From NCBI GenBank assembly GCA_033030425.1, contig JAUFSD010000015.1:1240001-1304000 (forward strand): a DNA stretch of 64,000 bases, in the 5' to 3' direction. This DNA comes from Verpa conica (Eukaryota; Ascomycota; Pezizomycetes; Pezizales; Morchellaceae). Each line of letters opens with the position of its first letter. Within the stretch, counting starts at the first letter, position 1. The position numbers and the translations under genes are program-made. The notes under the pieces are model-generated. The model saw nothing but the letters and a program-made list of their open reading frames with translations, did no database searches and was not told where the DNA came from. Below, one piece after another: positions 37,823-49,980 of this stretch.

Positions 37823-39304
37823 ACAAAGTACAAGACAGCGTGCATACCTACGCCAAGCCCCACGCACCAAATAGTGACACTTTCCATATCCACACTACCG
37901 ACTATGTTTCCTTTCCCGGTAACTCATGACGAAGCATTATTCTACTACATATGTTTCAGATACGTCCTACAGGAAACCCATACATTTGGCCATGTTTCTA
38001 CAAATAGTTTGATACATCCCCCCTCATATGTTCGGCGATGCCGAAGTATGTACACAGCAGGGAAAAAAAAGGACGCCAGAAAAACTTCGTGGAACAATGT
38101 GTTCCCTCTTGACTCAGTAGGCGTGTGAGGATTTGAGATACTTACTAGGTAAGGTGAATGATAGCTGTTTCGGCTTTTGGTATTTTTAGTCGGGCTAGGT
38201 TATGAGTATTTCTAGCTGTGGAGAATATCAACCTCGGGATCTCAATGTTTCTCACACATACGACTATTCAGATATTTGTGATCTGTGCTAGCTGGTGAAT
38301 ATTCATGAGAAGAGTCATGTTTTTACTCTGGGTAGCGACAGGTTAATATCGAATACTGCAAGTTTCGAAAAGGCGGTATTATCCTGAGTATTTCAACCCT
38401 CGCTGCGTAGGATGCGTTTGTATGTTTCTCGACTGGATAAGCATTCTTTACCACGCTTTGGGCAGTAAGCGATGTCTTAACCTTGTTATGGTCTCTGCTG
38501 AGCACACGTGGGTAGGTGTTACAGCTACAGACCCTGGGTTGTAACCGTGGTCTTGCACGACCAGTACCAGGGAATGCATCATTGCCGGCAAGGAAGGTGG
38601 TGCCCTCTTGTAGGAGTACAATGGTTGTCTACTGTATATGCCACTCGGTCTTGGGGTCTGAATAATCTGATTCATCCATGTGAGATAATCCCTCGGAGTG
38701 ACTATTCCCCGAGAGAGAGAGCCACGCACCAGTTGAAAGAGTATTAATTCTGGTACAAATGTTGTATTTAGTACCTAGAGCTAAAGATAGTCTATGCAGT
38801 ATACCAGTAGATGTTGATTATAATTGTCAATCACTGCTGGACTAGATTTAACCCGCAACAAATCAGAAGCACAGTTATACATGCAAGGTAGTCGGTCAAA
38901 GTCTGCAGTACAGAGCATGTTCCATGTCGTATGGGGGCTATTAGCCCCCACAACCACTCGAATGCCGCAGGTTACACATTCAGGCGCTTAACAATGTACC
39001 TTACATTCCTTCCTCTTATGACAAGTACCTGCAGCGGGAGCCCTATCTCCACCAAACAACCTTATACCCGAAGTGAATTCATGTAACACCGAAATACTGC
39101 AATTCACCAAGTCTAGACGAGGGACACAAGAAACAAAACAATACTGTTTGGGAACCCCCCACATGAACATGTGTTTCTTCGAGAAACATTCCTGCCTTCC
39201 TTCTCTCTCCAGGGATAGTCCAGGAACGAAACAGGCTGTGGGGTGAGCCACGCGAGATTGAACTATTCCCACATGGATCCCACGTGGTGGTGCCCCTAGA
39301 GTCA

Positions 39305-39311
39305 TATATAA
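39305..39311 (+). promoter_or_regulatory. TATA box of FAD oxidase 2
   Basis: TATATAA about 124 bp upstream of the ATG at 39435, followed by a CT-rich leader (39379-39422), a common arrangement in well-expressed fungal genes. Confidence 0.5.
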
Positions 39312-39434
39312 GGTGTACCAGAGAACCAATCTTCAAAAAAAAAAAAAACACTCAAACAGTATCCCAGACACTGACGATCCCCTTCTCTCATCTCCCTGGA
39401 ATACCTCTTTCTTTTTCTCTCCAATAAAAAAGCT

Positions 39435-41196
39435 ATGCCTTCTGTATCAAGCGTCGGCTTGACACTGTTTTGTCTACTCCAATGGGCACTCTCCGTCAGC
39501 ACCGGCCGAAGCGTTCCAGAAATCTGTAAAAGACAGACCATCGACCGGGGCACCGGTGGTCTCAACCTATCATCCGGTGGAGCGCTCTACCTCTCAGACA
39601 GCAACGGAGAATTCTCTGACGCCACACTCACGCAGAGATGGAGCGACTATGAGAACCCATCTTTTGTCGCCGTAGTTGTTCCAGCCACCGAGAACGATGT
39701 TATCAATACGGTAAGACTGCAAAACTGTGCATTTCTCCCTAAAGGGTGTTTGTTTCTTCTAACATAATGTTTCTAGATTAAATTCGCTACAAAGTTCAAG
39801 ATCCCTTTTCTCACCTTGGGTGGTACGCATGGGTACTCTACAACACTCGCATCAGTGCAGAAGGGAATCGCGATTGATCTTCGCAAGAACTTCAAAAGCG
39901 TTAGTGTCAACTCTGCAGCCAATACAGTCACAGTCGGGGGCGCCGCACTCATCCAAGACCTGGTCAATGCTGCATACTCAGCCGGAAAGCAAATCCGTAT
40001 GCCCCCCCCCCATAACAGCTTCGTAATTATTTTATTTTTCTTCCTAACCGCAAATAGCAACCGGTACATGCCCATGCGTGGGAGTTCTCGGCGCCGCACT
40101 CGGCGGTGGGATTGGGCGTCTCCAGGGTCTGCACGGCCTCATGGCAGATAACCTTATATCCGCGCGAGTCGTCCTCGCGAGTGGAACCGCAGTAACGGCA
40201 TCGGCAACTTCAAACACAGATCTCTATTGGGCGATCCGTGGCGCTGGACACAACTTTGGCGTCATTACGCAGGCAACATTCAAAGTTTATCCGCAGTTGA
40301 ATAATGGCTTGCATGTCACTGCGGACCTCATCTTCTCGGGTGATAAGGTTGAGGAGTTTTTCACATTCATAAATTCGCAGACTCCGTTGCCGGCTCCACT
40401 ATCGATTTTTACACTATTTTTGAAGTTTGACCCTACTGCTGCTGTGAGTATACTCTTAATATCCCGAGTAGTAGTCCCCCTCTGCTAACTCACTGCAGCC
40501 GGTCATCTTCGTCAACATGGTGTACGCTGGTCCAGAAGCGCAAGGAAGAGACATCATTGCACAGTTTGCGGCGGTTGGGGCTCTCTCAACTACGATCTCT
40601 GTTGTGCCATGGAACACACTATCCGATGTCGCCGGCGGTGGTCTCGGTAAAGCCGTTTGTGGCCGTGGAACCCGCAAGAATATGTTTGGCGCCGGCTTGA
40701 AGAAGTTTAACGCGGCGGCCATGAGGGATATCTTTGACACGTTTGCTGAGATGCTCGATTTGTATCCTGATGCTATCTCAAGTGCGATCACTATCGAGAG
40801 TTTTGCGGTTCAGGGAGTGCAGGCTACGGCGGATTCGGCGTCTGCATATCCTCATAGAGATATCAATAACCATGTGTATGTCCCCCCCCCCCCCCCCAGA
40901 GAACTCTAGGATTGAAGATAGAGGGGCTGATGTGGGCTTTTAGGTTGTTGAATATGGTCTATACGGATGCTGGTCTCGATGACGAGATCACAAATTATTC
41001 GAAGGCTATTCGTTCAAAGTTCGAGGCCGACACGGGGTTCTCGACTGTCAAGACTTATATGAACTATGGCCACGGCGACGAGTCACTCGCTACTCTCTAC
41101 GGCCAGAGTAAGTTGGTTACTCTAGCTGCGGCCAAAAAGAAGTATGATCCGTCAGGTGTATTTAACGCCTATCACGCACTTCCCACGAGTATTTGA
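39435..41196 (+). CDS. Secreted FAD-linked oxidase, BBE type
   Basis: Five exons: 39435-39710, 39777-39996, 40058-40443, 40499-40875, 40944-41196 (1512 nt, 503 residues). The N-terminus is a clear signal peptide: hydrophobic core LTLFCLLQWALSV, then STGRSVPEICKRQ. The FAD domain has LTLGGTHG with His110 and GTCPCVGVLGAALGGG with Cys170, so bicovalent flavin attachment is expected. The BBE C-terminus (YMNYGHGDES...KKYDPSGVF) is complete. It is a paralogue of the oxidase at 35.5 kb: all four introns lie at the same aligned positions with the same phases (0,1,0,2). Introns 2 and 4 carry long C-runs (C10, C16). It would act in the secretory pathway or outside the cell on a late or exported intermediate. 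Confidence 0.95.
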
Positions 41197-41940
41197 GGGG
41201 TATAACGATGTTTATTTTTTATTATTTTATCATAGAGCTCTTTTTTTTTGTCATTAATTTTATTTTATTTGTCTTAATATTACTACACAGCATTAGTTAT
41301 CCCAAACTACGGGGAAGAACTTAAGCATATAAGGGCCAGGGTTAAGCGAGACCGGGGGGAACTCTTGGCCCGGGTACAATACATACATCCTATTTTATCT
41401 TATCAGATGTGTCAATAAATTTGAGTGATATTCAGCCACTGAACGTCCCAGACCAATGAAATCAACCCAACTAAACATTTTGACATTCACATCTGGACGG
41501 TCCGGTGAGCGTCTCTATAATTATGAGCGGGGGGAGGCGAGTCTTTAACTTTCCCCCTTGGCGCTTCAAAAGGATACCTCTCTCTCTATTCAAATGATAT
41601 GATAGTCCTTTATCCGGGAATATTGTTGGTTTGGTTCCTCGTCTAGCAATGAATTAATATATCCATCCCCACCCATATTAGGTGACACAAATCGAGCTTC
41701 ATCTTTCGGTTAGTTCTTTTTCAATTGTGCTTCTAGACGAGGATACGCATGTACTTACAAAGACCACTTTTCTCCCCTAACCGGCTCTTCTCCTCCCCTT
41801 TACTTTCTCTCATCGTACTCTTGTTCGCATTCACTTTCAAAGCGCCCCCATATTGATATTTCTCACAACCGACCAAAACCCCAGCAGACCCCGAAAGAAA
41901 GGGAAAAGAAAAAGACAGCTTCAAGAGAGAGGGGGGCGAT
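41197..41940. other. Intergenic, right edge of the cluster
   Basis: T-rich 3' flank of the oxidase, then the 5' flank of the NLR gene with CT-rich DNA at 41740-41800. No gene is supported. Confidence 0.6.
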
Positions 41941-44900
41941 ATGTTACACAGGAAACAATCCCCACAAAGACCCGCAAAGGTCGTGAAGGGGAAGAATACT
42001 GGTTGGAAACTACTGATATGCTGCCTACCAATCAAAGACGGGAACAGCATACAAGAGAGACCAGTACCGCTACCAGAGAAAGCCCCGAACAAGGCTCCGG
42101 CGGTGTTAGTTCAACCTGTCAAGACTACGACTACTCCAGTGGATGGGATCACACAAGTCAAGGCATCAGATGCGGTACTGCAGGTCAAGAATACGCCGGT
42201 CGTGAGTGTACTGGGTGGAACATCACCACAGGGCACGATTACCCCAGCTGCGGCGACGACGACGACGATGCAGCAGGGCACGGCCGGAACAGCACGAGCC
42301 GTAGTCCAGCCTGCGACGACCCCACAACCGGCAACTCCCCCAAAAATAAGGTTAGAGAAGGGGGACAAACAGACGTATAAAACCCGTTACTAACGTCTTT
42401 TTGGAGAAACAGCCCTCAATCACGAAAAAGTACCTCAGGTACAATACAGCTTCTAAAAGACACCTACGAGCGAAAAGCCACCGAGCTCCGCGATGCTGCC
42501 AAAAGCCGACTGCCATCTGGGGTGTACGACCCGTTGATAAAAGCGCCCTCTCTTCAGGATATGCTAGAGGCGGTGGAGAAATCCCGCGACAAGGCGAAAG
42601 GTGAGAAGGGGAAGTTTATCTATTTTATGGAGGGGTTTGCGGTCGGGTTGCAGCGGTTGGAGAGTTTTGGCAAGGCGCTGGATGTCCTGTCTCAAGGGTC
42701 GAGTGTTGCTGCACTTTTATGGGGTAGTTTTAGGATTCTGATAGTTGTATGTTGTGTCATATCCCCCCCCCTCCCTCCTCTTCGGCGAAAGAACCGTATC
42801 GCTGAAAAATGTATGCCAAGATTTCAAACGACATATTTGATACGTTCGAGCGCATCTATGAAGTCCTGCAAGGCATCAGTGAAAGCCTTCCAAGGTTCGA
42901 GATGTACACAAAGATATTCGAACAGCCCGATTCAATGCACCTGATGACGGAGCCATTGTGCAGGATTTATAAGGACATTATGGAATTCTGCATATCGACT
43001 ATTAAGCTTTACGAGTCTGCCGTATTCAGTAAGTGAGAGGGGGGGAAGTTCACATTAGGAGAAAAATATCCTACGTGACTGGCTAGAACCCCTCTTTTTT
43101 ATCTGTTTGTTGCATTCTAACCTGTGGGCGAAGCAACGTTGGGACGTTCGCTTTGGAGACCTCTTAGTAAGGAGTTTGGGGCGTTGACGGCAAGGCTGAA
43201 AGCCCACAGCGACGAGGTTGATAAGATGGCAATCGCTGCACATATGATAGATAATCACGCTTTTCAAAAAGGTGAGGTTATGCCTTGATTTTGTAATCCC
43301 TAATCGATTGGTTGATTGGAGTGGCTGTGTATGTTGCTCTCTTGGCGGTTGGGGCGATTAACCTGGTATGAGGGAATTTATTGGGAGGGAGACATTGATC
43401 TACAGCTACGTTTTACGCGGGTAGGAGGCGCTGCGGGAATCCTTGCTAACATATCCTCAATAAATACCCAGCCCATAGAATCGAGTTGGAAAAGCAGGAA
43501 CAGTTTCGTAAAGGTACAGTGACAGTTACGATTTCCCGAAGAACAAACATCATCTAAATGACGAGAATAACAGACTCCTTACTGGAGCGTGAGGAGCAGA
43601 GACGCTTTCGTGAAGGTAATGCCATTCACTCTGCAGGGTGTCTTTGGTTGCGCTGACAGGCATTAGATATGCGACTGAAGCTCACAATTACACCACTTCC
43701 CTCCGGACCCCAGAATATCAAAGGCATATCCAGTCTCCCGGGTCTTCTCAGTCCGTTCTTTACCGGCCGTCAAGACCAGTGCAATTCCTTGGCCAAAATA
43801 CTATTACCCAAGTCACCCCCGATACCATCGCAGAAAAGAGCCGCTATCTATGGCATGCCCGGTGTCGGGAAGACGCAGCTGGCGTTGCGTTTTGCGACTG
43901 TCAATAAGGACGAATTTGACAACATCTTCTGGGTATCCGGCGCCACCTACGAGAAGCTGAGCAACGGGTTTCAAGAAATCGCCGAACTACTCGACCTACC
44001 CGAGAAGTCAAGACAAGAACAGCATGTCAAGGTCCACGCCGTCAAGAAATGGCTCACCGAAGACATCAACCGCCATTGGTTATTGATTATCGATAACGTT
44101 GATGCAGAGGACTACAAATTAGTCCTGGACTTTATCCCCCAGGGCTCGAACGGCAGTCTACTTTTCACAACCCGGAAGTCGGGAGCAGCACTTCACTTGT
44201 GCGGAGACGCAGCTCGTACTATCGAGCTGACTGAAATGAACCCCGACGAAAGCTGCGATTTGTTCCTACGTGCTTTTGGACCTACCGGAGGAAACAAAGC
44301 TCACGACAGCGACCTTGCGAAGAAGATTGTAAAGGATATGGGGAACCTTCCCCTAGCCATCGATCAAGCCGCCGCGTTTGCTAGGATAATGGGGTGTAGT
44401 CTGGAGGACTACTGCGATATGTATAAGGAAAACCAATCTCATGCAAGCTCCCCCCCCTCATAGGTCTTGATAACATACATTATTCTCTCTTATACTAACT
44501 TCATCAGGTGCTTTCTTGGAATGAAGAACACACCACTTCCTCCGCATCCGTCATGAACACATTCGAAGTAGCGCTCTCATCCCTCGAAGGTAAATTCCCG
44601 CGGGTCGGAAAACTAGTCTGTCTATTCGCCTTCTTCGACCCCGAAGGAATCCCGCTCTCGATACTCATGGAAGGGTCCTCCAGCCTCGACGACCCAGAGC
44701 TCAAAAGCATACTATCAAACAAACTACACCTCGAAACAACCCTCTCCCAGCTCAGATCCGTCTCTCTAATCCGCCGAGTCGGCAAATCCCGAAAGGTCTG
44801 GATGCACGATCTGTTCCACGCAATCTCACGGCTCCGTCTCGCTCCATCGGTCCAGCAGAAATGGGCTGCGACGGCAGTATCGCTCGTTTGGGCAGCGTAC

Positions 44901-45851
44901 GACCAGATCCCCTACCACTGGACAGCAAAGTTCACAAACTGGGATAAAAACGACGAATACCTACCCCATATCCTCTCTAGTCTGCGGCTGGCTATGGAGT
45001 GTGGTCTGACTGATAGTAAGTCTCTTGCGATGATGCTCGAGCGGACTACCGGATACTTTATACACCGCGGGCGAGAAGATAAGACGCTTTCGTACGCTAT
45101 CACACTAGGACAACAAGCGGTCGAAGTAGCAAAGAAAGCGTTTGGCGAGAACGATCCGGCTGTCATGAAGGCCATGAGCACGCTAGGATACGTCTATAAA
45201 TCACTCCGGAGATCAAAGGAAGCCGAGGTTTGGAACCAACGTGCGTTCGATCTGAGGAATAAGATCCTGGGCCCGAAACACCCAGATACACTCAGTTCGA
45301 TGTTTGACCTTGCCCGTGACTTTAAAGACCAGGGCCGTCTTGATGAGGCCGAGAAGCTGTGGAGGGTTGTGGTCGAGGAGAGGAAGAATGTGCATGGCGA
45401 AGGTGATAACGAAACCCTTTGGGCGATGTTCATGCTTGCGGAGGTCTATGTCAAGCAGCACGATGTCGCTGTTGATAAGCAAACCAAGGCCGACCGCCTC
45501 TCGAAGGCTGAGGGCCTTCTTGTCAAGTCCATTGTGGGGTTTGAGAAAACTGTTGGGAGAAACCATGCATTCACGTTGATTTGTATTCGAAGCCTTGCCC
45601 TGGCCTTCATCATACAGGAGAGGTATTTGGAGGCAAAACAACTCCTTGAGGAAGCAGCGGATGGGTTTATCGCGATTATGGGGATTGATCATGTTGAGTG
45701 CGAGGTTACATATTTCCATCTAAAGAGGCTATATGTGCTTACGGATTTGGCTAGCGAGGTGGAGAGGCTGAAGATTATGTTCGAGGATAGCGCGTGGATA
45801 AACGAACACGAGGAGCATGGGGAAATCACACGGCTTATCTACAACAACTAG
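41941..45851 (+). CDS. NLR-type STAND protein: DUF7708-like / NB-ARC / TPR
   Basis: Eight exons: 41941-42350, 42413-42746, 42821-43028, 43134-43271, 43472-43513, 43574-43615, 43667-44442, 44508-45851 (3294 nt, 1097 residues). Residues 1-140 are a Thr/Pro/Ala-rich low-complexity leader. About 160-365 is a helical domain like the fungal STAND N-terminal domain I know as DUF7708 (LLWGSFRILIV; FERIYEVLQGISESLPRFE). Next come two 14-residue charged repeats, each on its own 42-nt exon. NB-ARC has P-loop GMPGVGKT (454-461), LLIIDNVD (about 534), LLFTTRKS and GNLPLAIDQ. The C-terminus has kinesin-light-chain-like TPRs (about 840-1090). Intron 7 uses a GC donor (44443-44507, TACTAAC branch). Fungal NLRs sense non-self and trigger cell death. 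The exact start is uncertain. Confidence 0.88.
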
Positions 45852-46552
45852 TTATTTTATATACCCATTGTAACTTAGGCATCTAGATTTAATTTTGAAA
45901 TATGTAGTTCCTGAATTTCTGTTAATGCATTGCCGTCTAAGTTTGTCGGATGTATGAGGAACACCCTAGTAATCAAATTTTACTATACTGAGGATTAATA
46001 CTAGTTTATGTTCGCAGGGGCCCCAGAGCTGCACACAGTCCCCCTCCGAACATAACCGTATTTGTGGTGGTAGGGTTAGGGGTGATCAAACAATTGAGGC
46101 TCAAAATGCGGCTGAAATAATGTTTTAAGCACTGGCAAACTAGTCTAATAAGGGGATCTCCTGTATCTCTGTTCGCCATAGAGCAAACCCCGAAGGATTC
46201 CTATACTGAACACGCAAGTTTATGTACTAATAAACTTTAACCCGTACCTCTAGGGAAAATCTAATTCTAAATACAGAAGAAATAGATATAAAGGACTCAA
46301 CAGTGTCAATAAAAAACCAACATAAGGTTTAAAACAAACTCCTCAGAACCCATATACTGACTTCCCTGGCTCTAAAGCAAACAAAACCAATAAACAAGGT
46401 ATACGAAAAGAACAAATGGAGAAATTATTGCTAAGAGGGTTGTCCCGTAGAGGAGATAAAGCATCCCGCCATATATCACCAAAGAACTTCGGAAACTTTT
46501 AGAACTATTTTAACCACGGAGTTAGACTGTCCCGAGGAGAGTGATGGTGTTC
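45852..46552. other. Convergent intergenic between the two NLR genes
   Basis: AT-rich spacer between the 3' ends of the two STAND genes. No gene is supported. Confidence 0.6.
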
Positions 46553-49500
46553 TCACCTTTCGAGGGAATATGGATGTTGACTAGCATCCCCAGAAGAATT
46601 TTTCATACTCGCCTTCTTTAGGAGATCATGGAGCCCTTTGTGCCCATTGAATTCCGCTAGAACCCTGATATCTCCATAATATAAATGTTTGGCGTTGGTA
46701 TCAGCGCCGTGCTCTAAGAGTAATCCAACCATTCTATCTTCACCCCTCGTAATGGCAAGGTTTAACGCGGTGCCAAAGAACCAAAACCGAGCCTCGGGAT
46801 TAGCACCCCAAACTAGTAACCTCTCTACTATATTATAGTTGCCCAACATGATAGCTAGGTGTAGAGCAGTGCCACCATACCATACCCGGGCTTCGGGATT
46901 GGCGCCCTTACTCAGCAGCCGCTCAACCACCTCGCAGTACTCCAGGACAATGGCTAGATGTAATGGCGTACCTAAAAGCCGTGTCCGAGCTTCAATATTT
47001 GTGCCATTACTTAGTAGCAGTTCCTCAATCTCGGGATTGTTATGAAGTGTGGTTATGTATAAAGCGGGACCGTACCAAGCCTGGGCATCGGCTTTTGCGC
47101 CCTTGCGGAGTAGTAACCCCACCATCTCGCCGTCATTGACCATTAATGCTGCATACAAGAGGGATCCAAATGGCCATAGCCTAGTCTCCACACTAGCACC
47201 TTTTTCTAGTAGCAGCTCCACCATTCCTACCATACTAAAAAGTACTGGCAGAGTTAAGGGAGTGCCAAGGATCCAAGTTTTGGCGACTAAAGACGCCCCT
47301 CTATCTAATAGCAGTTCAACAATCGTATCGTGACCTTTCCATGCTGCTATATGTAAAGCGGTCCCCAAAAAAGATTTCGTGTCTACTTTAATACCCATAT
47401 CTAGTAGGAGTTCTGCTACCTCTATGTGGCCTTGGCTGGCTGCTACGTGTAGAGCTGTTTCACGGAGCAGACCCCTACACATAGTAGCAATAGACTCCGG
47501 TAGCACGGTGAGCACCAGGGGCATGAACGCGTGTAAAGTACCCGCAGCTTTTATTTTGGCACCATTTTCTGATAGTAACTGAACCACCTTCTTATTTCCG
47601 CTGAATGCCGCCGAATGCAAGGGAGTCCCATGCTTTCGTAATTTAGTGTTCACATTACTACCATTCTCTAGGAGATATTTTGTTGCAGAGTAGAGACCAT
47701 CGCGGCACATATTATGGAGAGGTCCAGAGTCATCGTAGCCAACGTAGCCCAGCCATGTTGCGTAATTCCCGGTTCTATCCGGGTCGAGTGCAAATCGCTT
47801 CAATACCGGAAGTAAGTCCTCGCAGTGATTATCATATTCGCGGGCATGGGAAGTCCAACTCTCAGCAGCATAGTCAAAAAATAATTCATAAGGTACGTGC
47901 TCTTCCGCTTCGTCATTTTTACACACTGCAAGATTCTGCCCATAATCTCGGTAAGATAGAAAAGTCAAACAAACTGTTGCTAGTTGACCGTGGTGTTTTG
48001 GGATATCCTTGAACTCAACCTCGCGGAGAAGGAACTCCTTGACTGAAAAGTGGGCGAAATGGACTGTAGCATTGGCAACCTCCCCTGATTCGTCGGGCCG
48101 AACTTCCACGAACGCACCACATAATCTTAAGATCCGATATTCAACAAACTCGTCAGTCAGTGGGTTAGGGATACGTTTCTCAAGTTGCGATAGTGTGTTG
48201 ATATTTTCTTTGACTTGCAGTGCGACAGCAAGCTCAAACACTGATAGAGGCCTTGTAGAGAATAGCACCCAACGCAAGATATCTTTGGCACGCTGCCTTT
48301 CTTCCTCCACCATCCCCCTTATGCGATCCATGTCTCTTTTATATAGTCTCTCTAGCCCAGGCGGCGTTCTAGAAATTGCGTCCCGAAGTTCTTCGGGGGT
48401 CTTTCCTGGTTGAAGGTAAGGTACAAGGAGCCTAATCAACAAGAACATTCCACCGCTAAACGAGAAAAGTCCTTCTGCTATTTCATTTCTGAGTTCTGTA
48501 GATATACTGAACGGGATTTTTTCAACAGTTCCTTGCGCAAAAGACATTAAGTCTTTTTCGGTATCCTGTTGGGTGATTTTATACTGCGTAATGTCCGAAG
48601 ATCGTGTGTCCAGAAGACTTTCCCGAATATCAGGTTCATCCCGGCTAACGATGAGGATTCTTGCTGATAGCTTCCGGCCTAACTTTGGCTCTATTGACTT
48701 CAAAAGCTGCCCTAAGAATTGGGCACGCCCACCAGCCATACCAGTAGAAGGACTAGTATCAACGCATTCATCAAAACCATCAACAAGTAGGTAACAAGGG
48801 CCTAGTTTAGCCAAGATTGTTTCCAATAGCGCCCATAAATCAGATTCCGCAGGTTCTTGACCCACTTTTCGCACCCAACTACTCGCAACCGTGTCAAAAG
48901 CAACCTTATTAGAAGAAGCAAGCTGTAAAATCCAGGAGCGGAGGATTGCTGTCGTTGTTCGTTTAGCGTCGTCATCGTGTGCGCAGAAATAGTATGTTAT
49001 GGGGTAAGAGGAAGTTCGTTTTAGGTACTCGACTATAGTTGCCGACACGTAGGTTTTGCCTACTCCTGGCTTCCCATAAATCCAAAGAACCTTCGTAGTA
49101 TTAGGATTGCCAATGCTTGGATCTTGTAGTATCCAGTTCCTAAGTTGGTCCAACTGAAGGGCCCATTCGCAGGTACCTGGGTGCCGCATACTGATTGTCT
49201 GGCGATATGTATGCTCGGTGGAAGTAGCCTTCAGCCAGTGTAATAGTTGTTTGTTTTTATTATCTATCAAAGTTAGATTATGGTACCTCTTATCACAGAG
49301 TCTTTTACCATTGAGGTATTTATCTAATATATCCTTCAAGTGCGTCACTTGCGTTTTTAGGGTTTTTGTTTCATCTATATATTGTAAGCATTAGTAAGGT
49401 GCACTTGGGTGTGACTGTACGTACCACTGAAAGAGATCTTTAGTTCCTCGATTTGGTCATTCGTCAGAGGTATTAGCAAGAACAACCCCGAAACCAAGGC

Positions 49501-49980
49501 TTCGATATCGGCTACAAGTTTCTCAAAGCTATTTTTGTCTCTGATGGCCCATACTACCTTCCGGCAAAATGATAATTGGTCCTGGGTTCTCTTTGTGGCT
49601 TTGAGCAGCAGCGCAACACTGCTTGCTACCGTTGTTGTTGGTGTGGCCGAGTTGATGACAGGACGCAGCCCATACTTCTTTTCCAGACTTTCCACATCCG
49701 TAAAAAGTGTCTGGATTCCCGCGAGAACATTGTAAACCCCTATACGAGTATCATCGTCGTCCAACCTCGGGTGGTGGGAAGCTTCGAGACCCACAGTGGT
49801 TAATCCAACACTCTTCCCCCAACGCTTAAGAAGAAACTTGTTGTTTTCATGTCTGATGATCATAATCTGAGAATCAACCCCAAGATTCCGACTGTAATCG
49901 ATCTGCTCTAGTAGCTGCACGCATGTGCTAAACAAACCCACGAGGCCCACTATGCCGAGCCCTAGTCCAACCGGTTCCAT
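46553..49980 (-). CDS. HeLo-NACHT-ankyrin NLR protein
   Basis: Two exons (49980-49425 and 49374-46553; 3378 nt, 1125 residues) split by a 50-nt intron. The N-terminal domain begins MEPVGLGLGIVGLVGLFSTC and continues with a helical bundle to about residue 200, as in HeLo domains of the HET-S type, where the hydrophobic N-terminal helix inserts in membranes to kill the cell. NACHT follows: Walker A GKPGVGKT (286-293) and Walker B LLVDGFDE (about 381-391). A winged-helix-like region lies at about 540-700. About ten ankyrin repeats (about 745-1100) carry the G-T-P/A-L-H-x-A signature. Several repeats are very alike in DNA, a sign of recent shuffling. It likely acts in incompatibility or defence: ligand binding by the repeats would drive oligomerisation and HeLo firing. 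Confidence 0.94.

Larger units (their letters stand above)
37181..39434. other. Intergenic between the two FAD oxidases
   Basis: No gene is confidently supported. A 62-codon frame at 37516-37704 starts after a TTTTAG string but shows no domain. A CAGAT x4 microsatellite lies at 37803-37822. The right end is the promoter of the second oxidase. Confidence 0.5.

Noticed and set aside
41853..42380. Open frame of 175 codons, Gly/Asp/Thr-rich, over the NLR first exon
   Set aside because: It is the +1 shadow of the MLHRK frame. Only the latter joins, via a GT-TACTAAC-AG intron, to the conserved helical domain.
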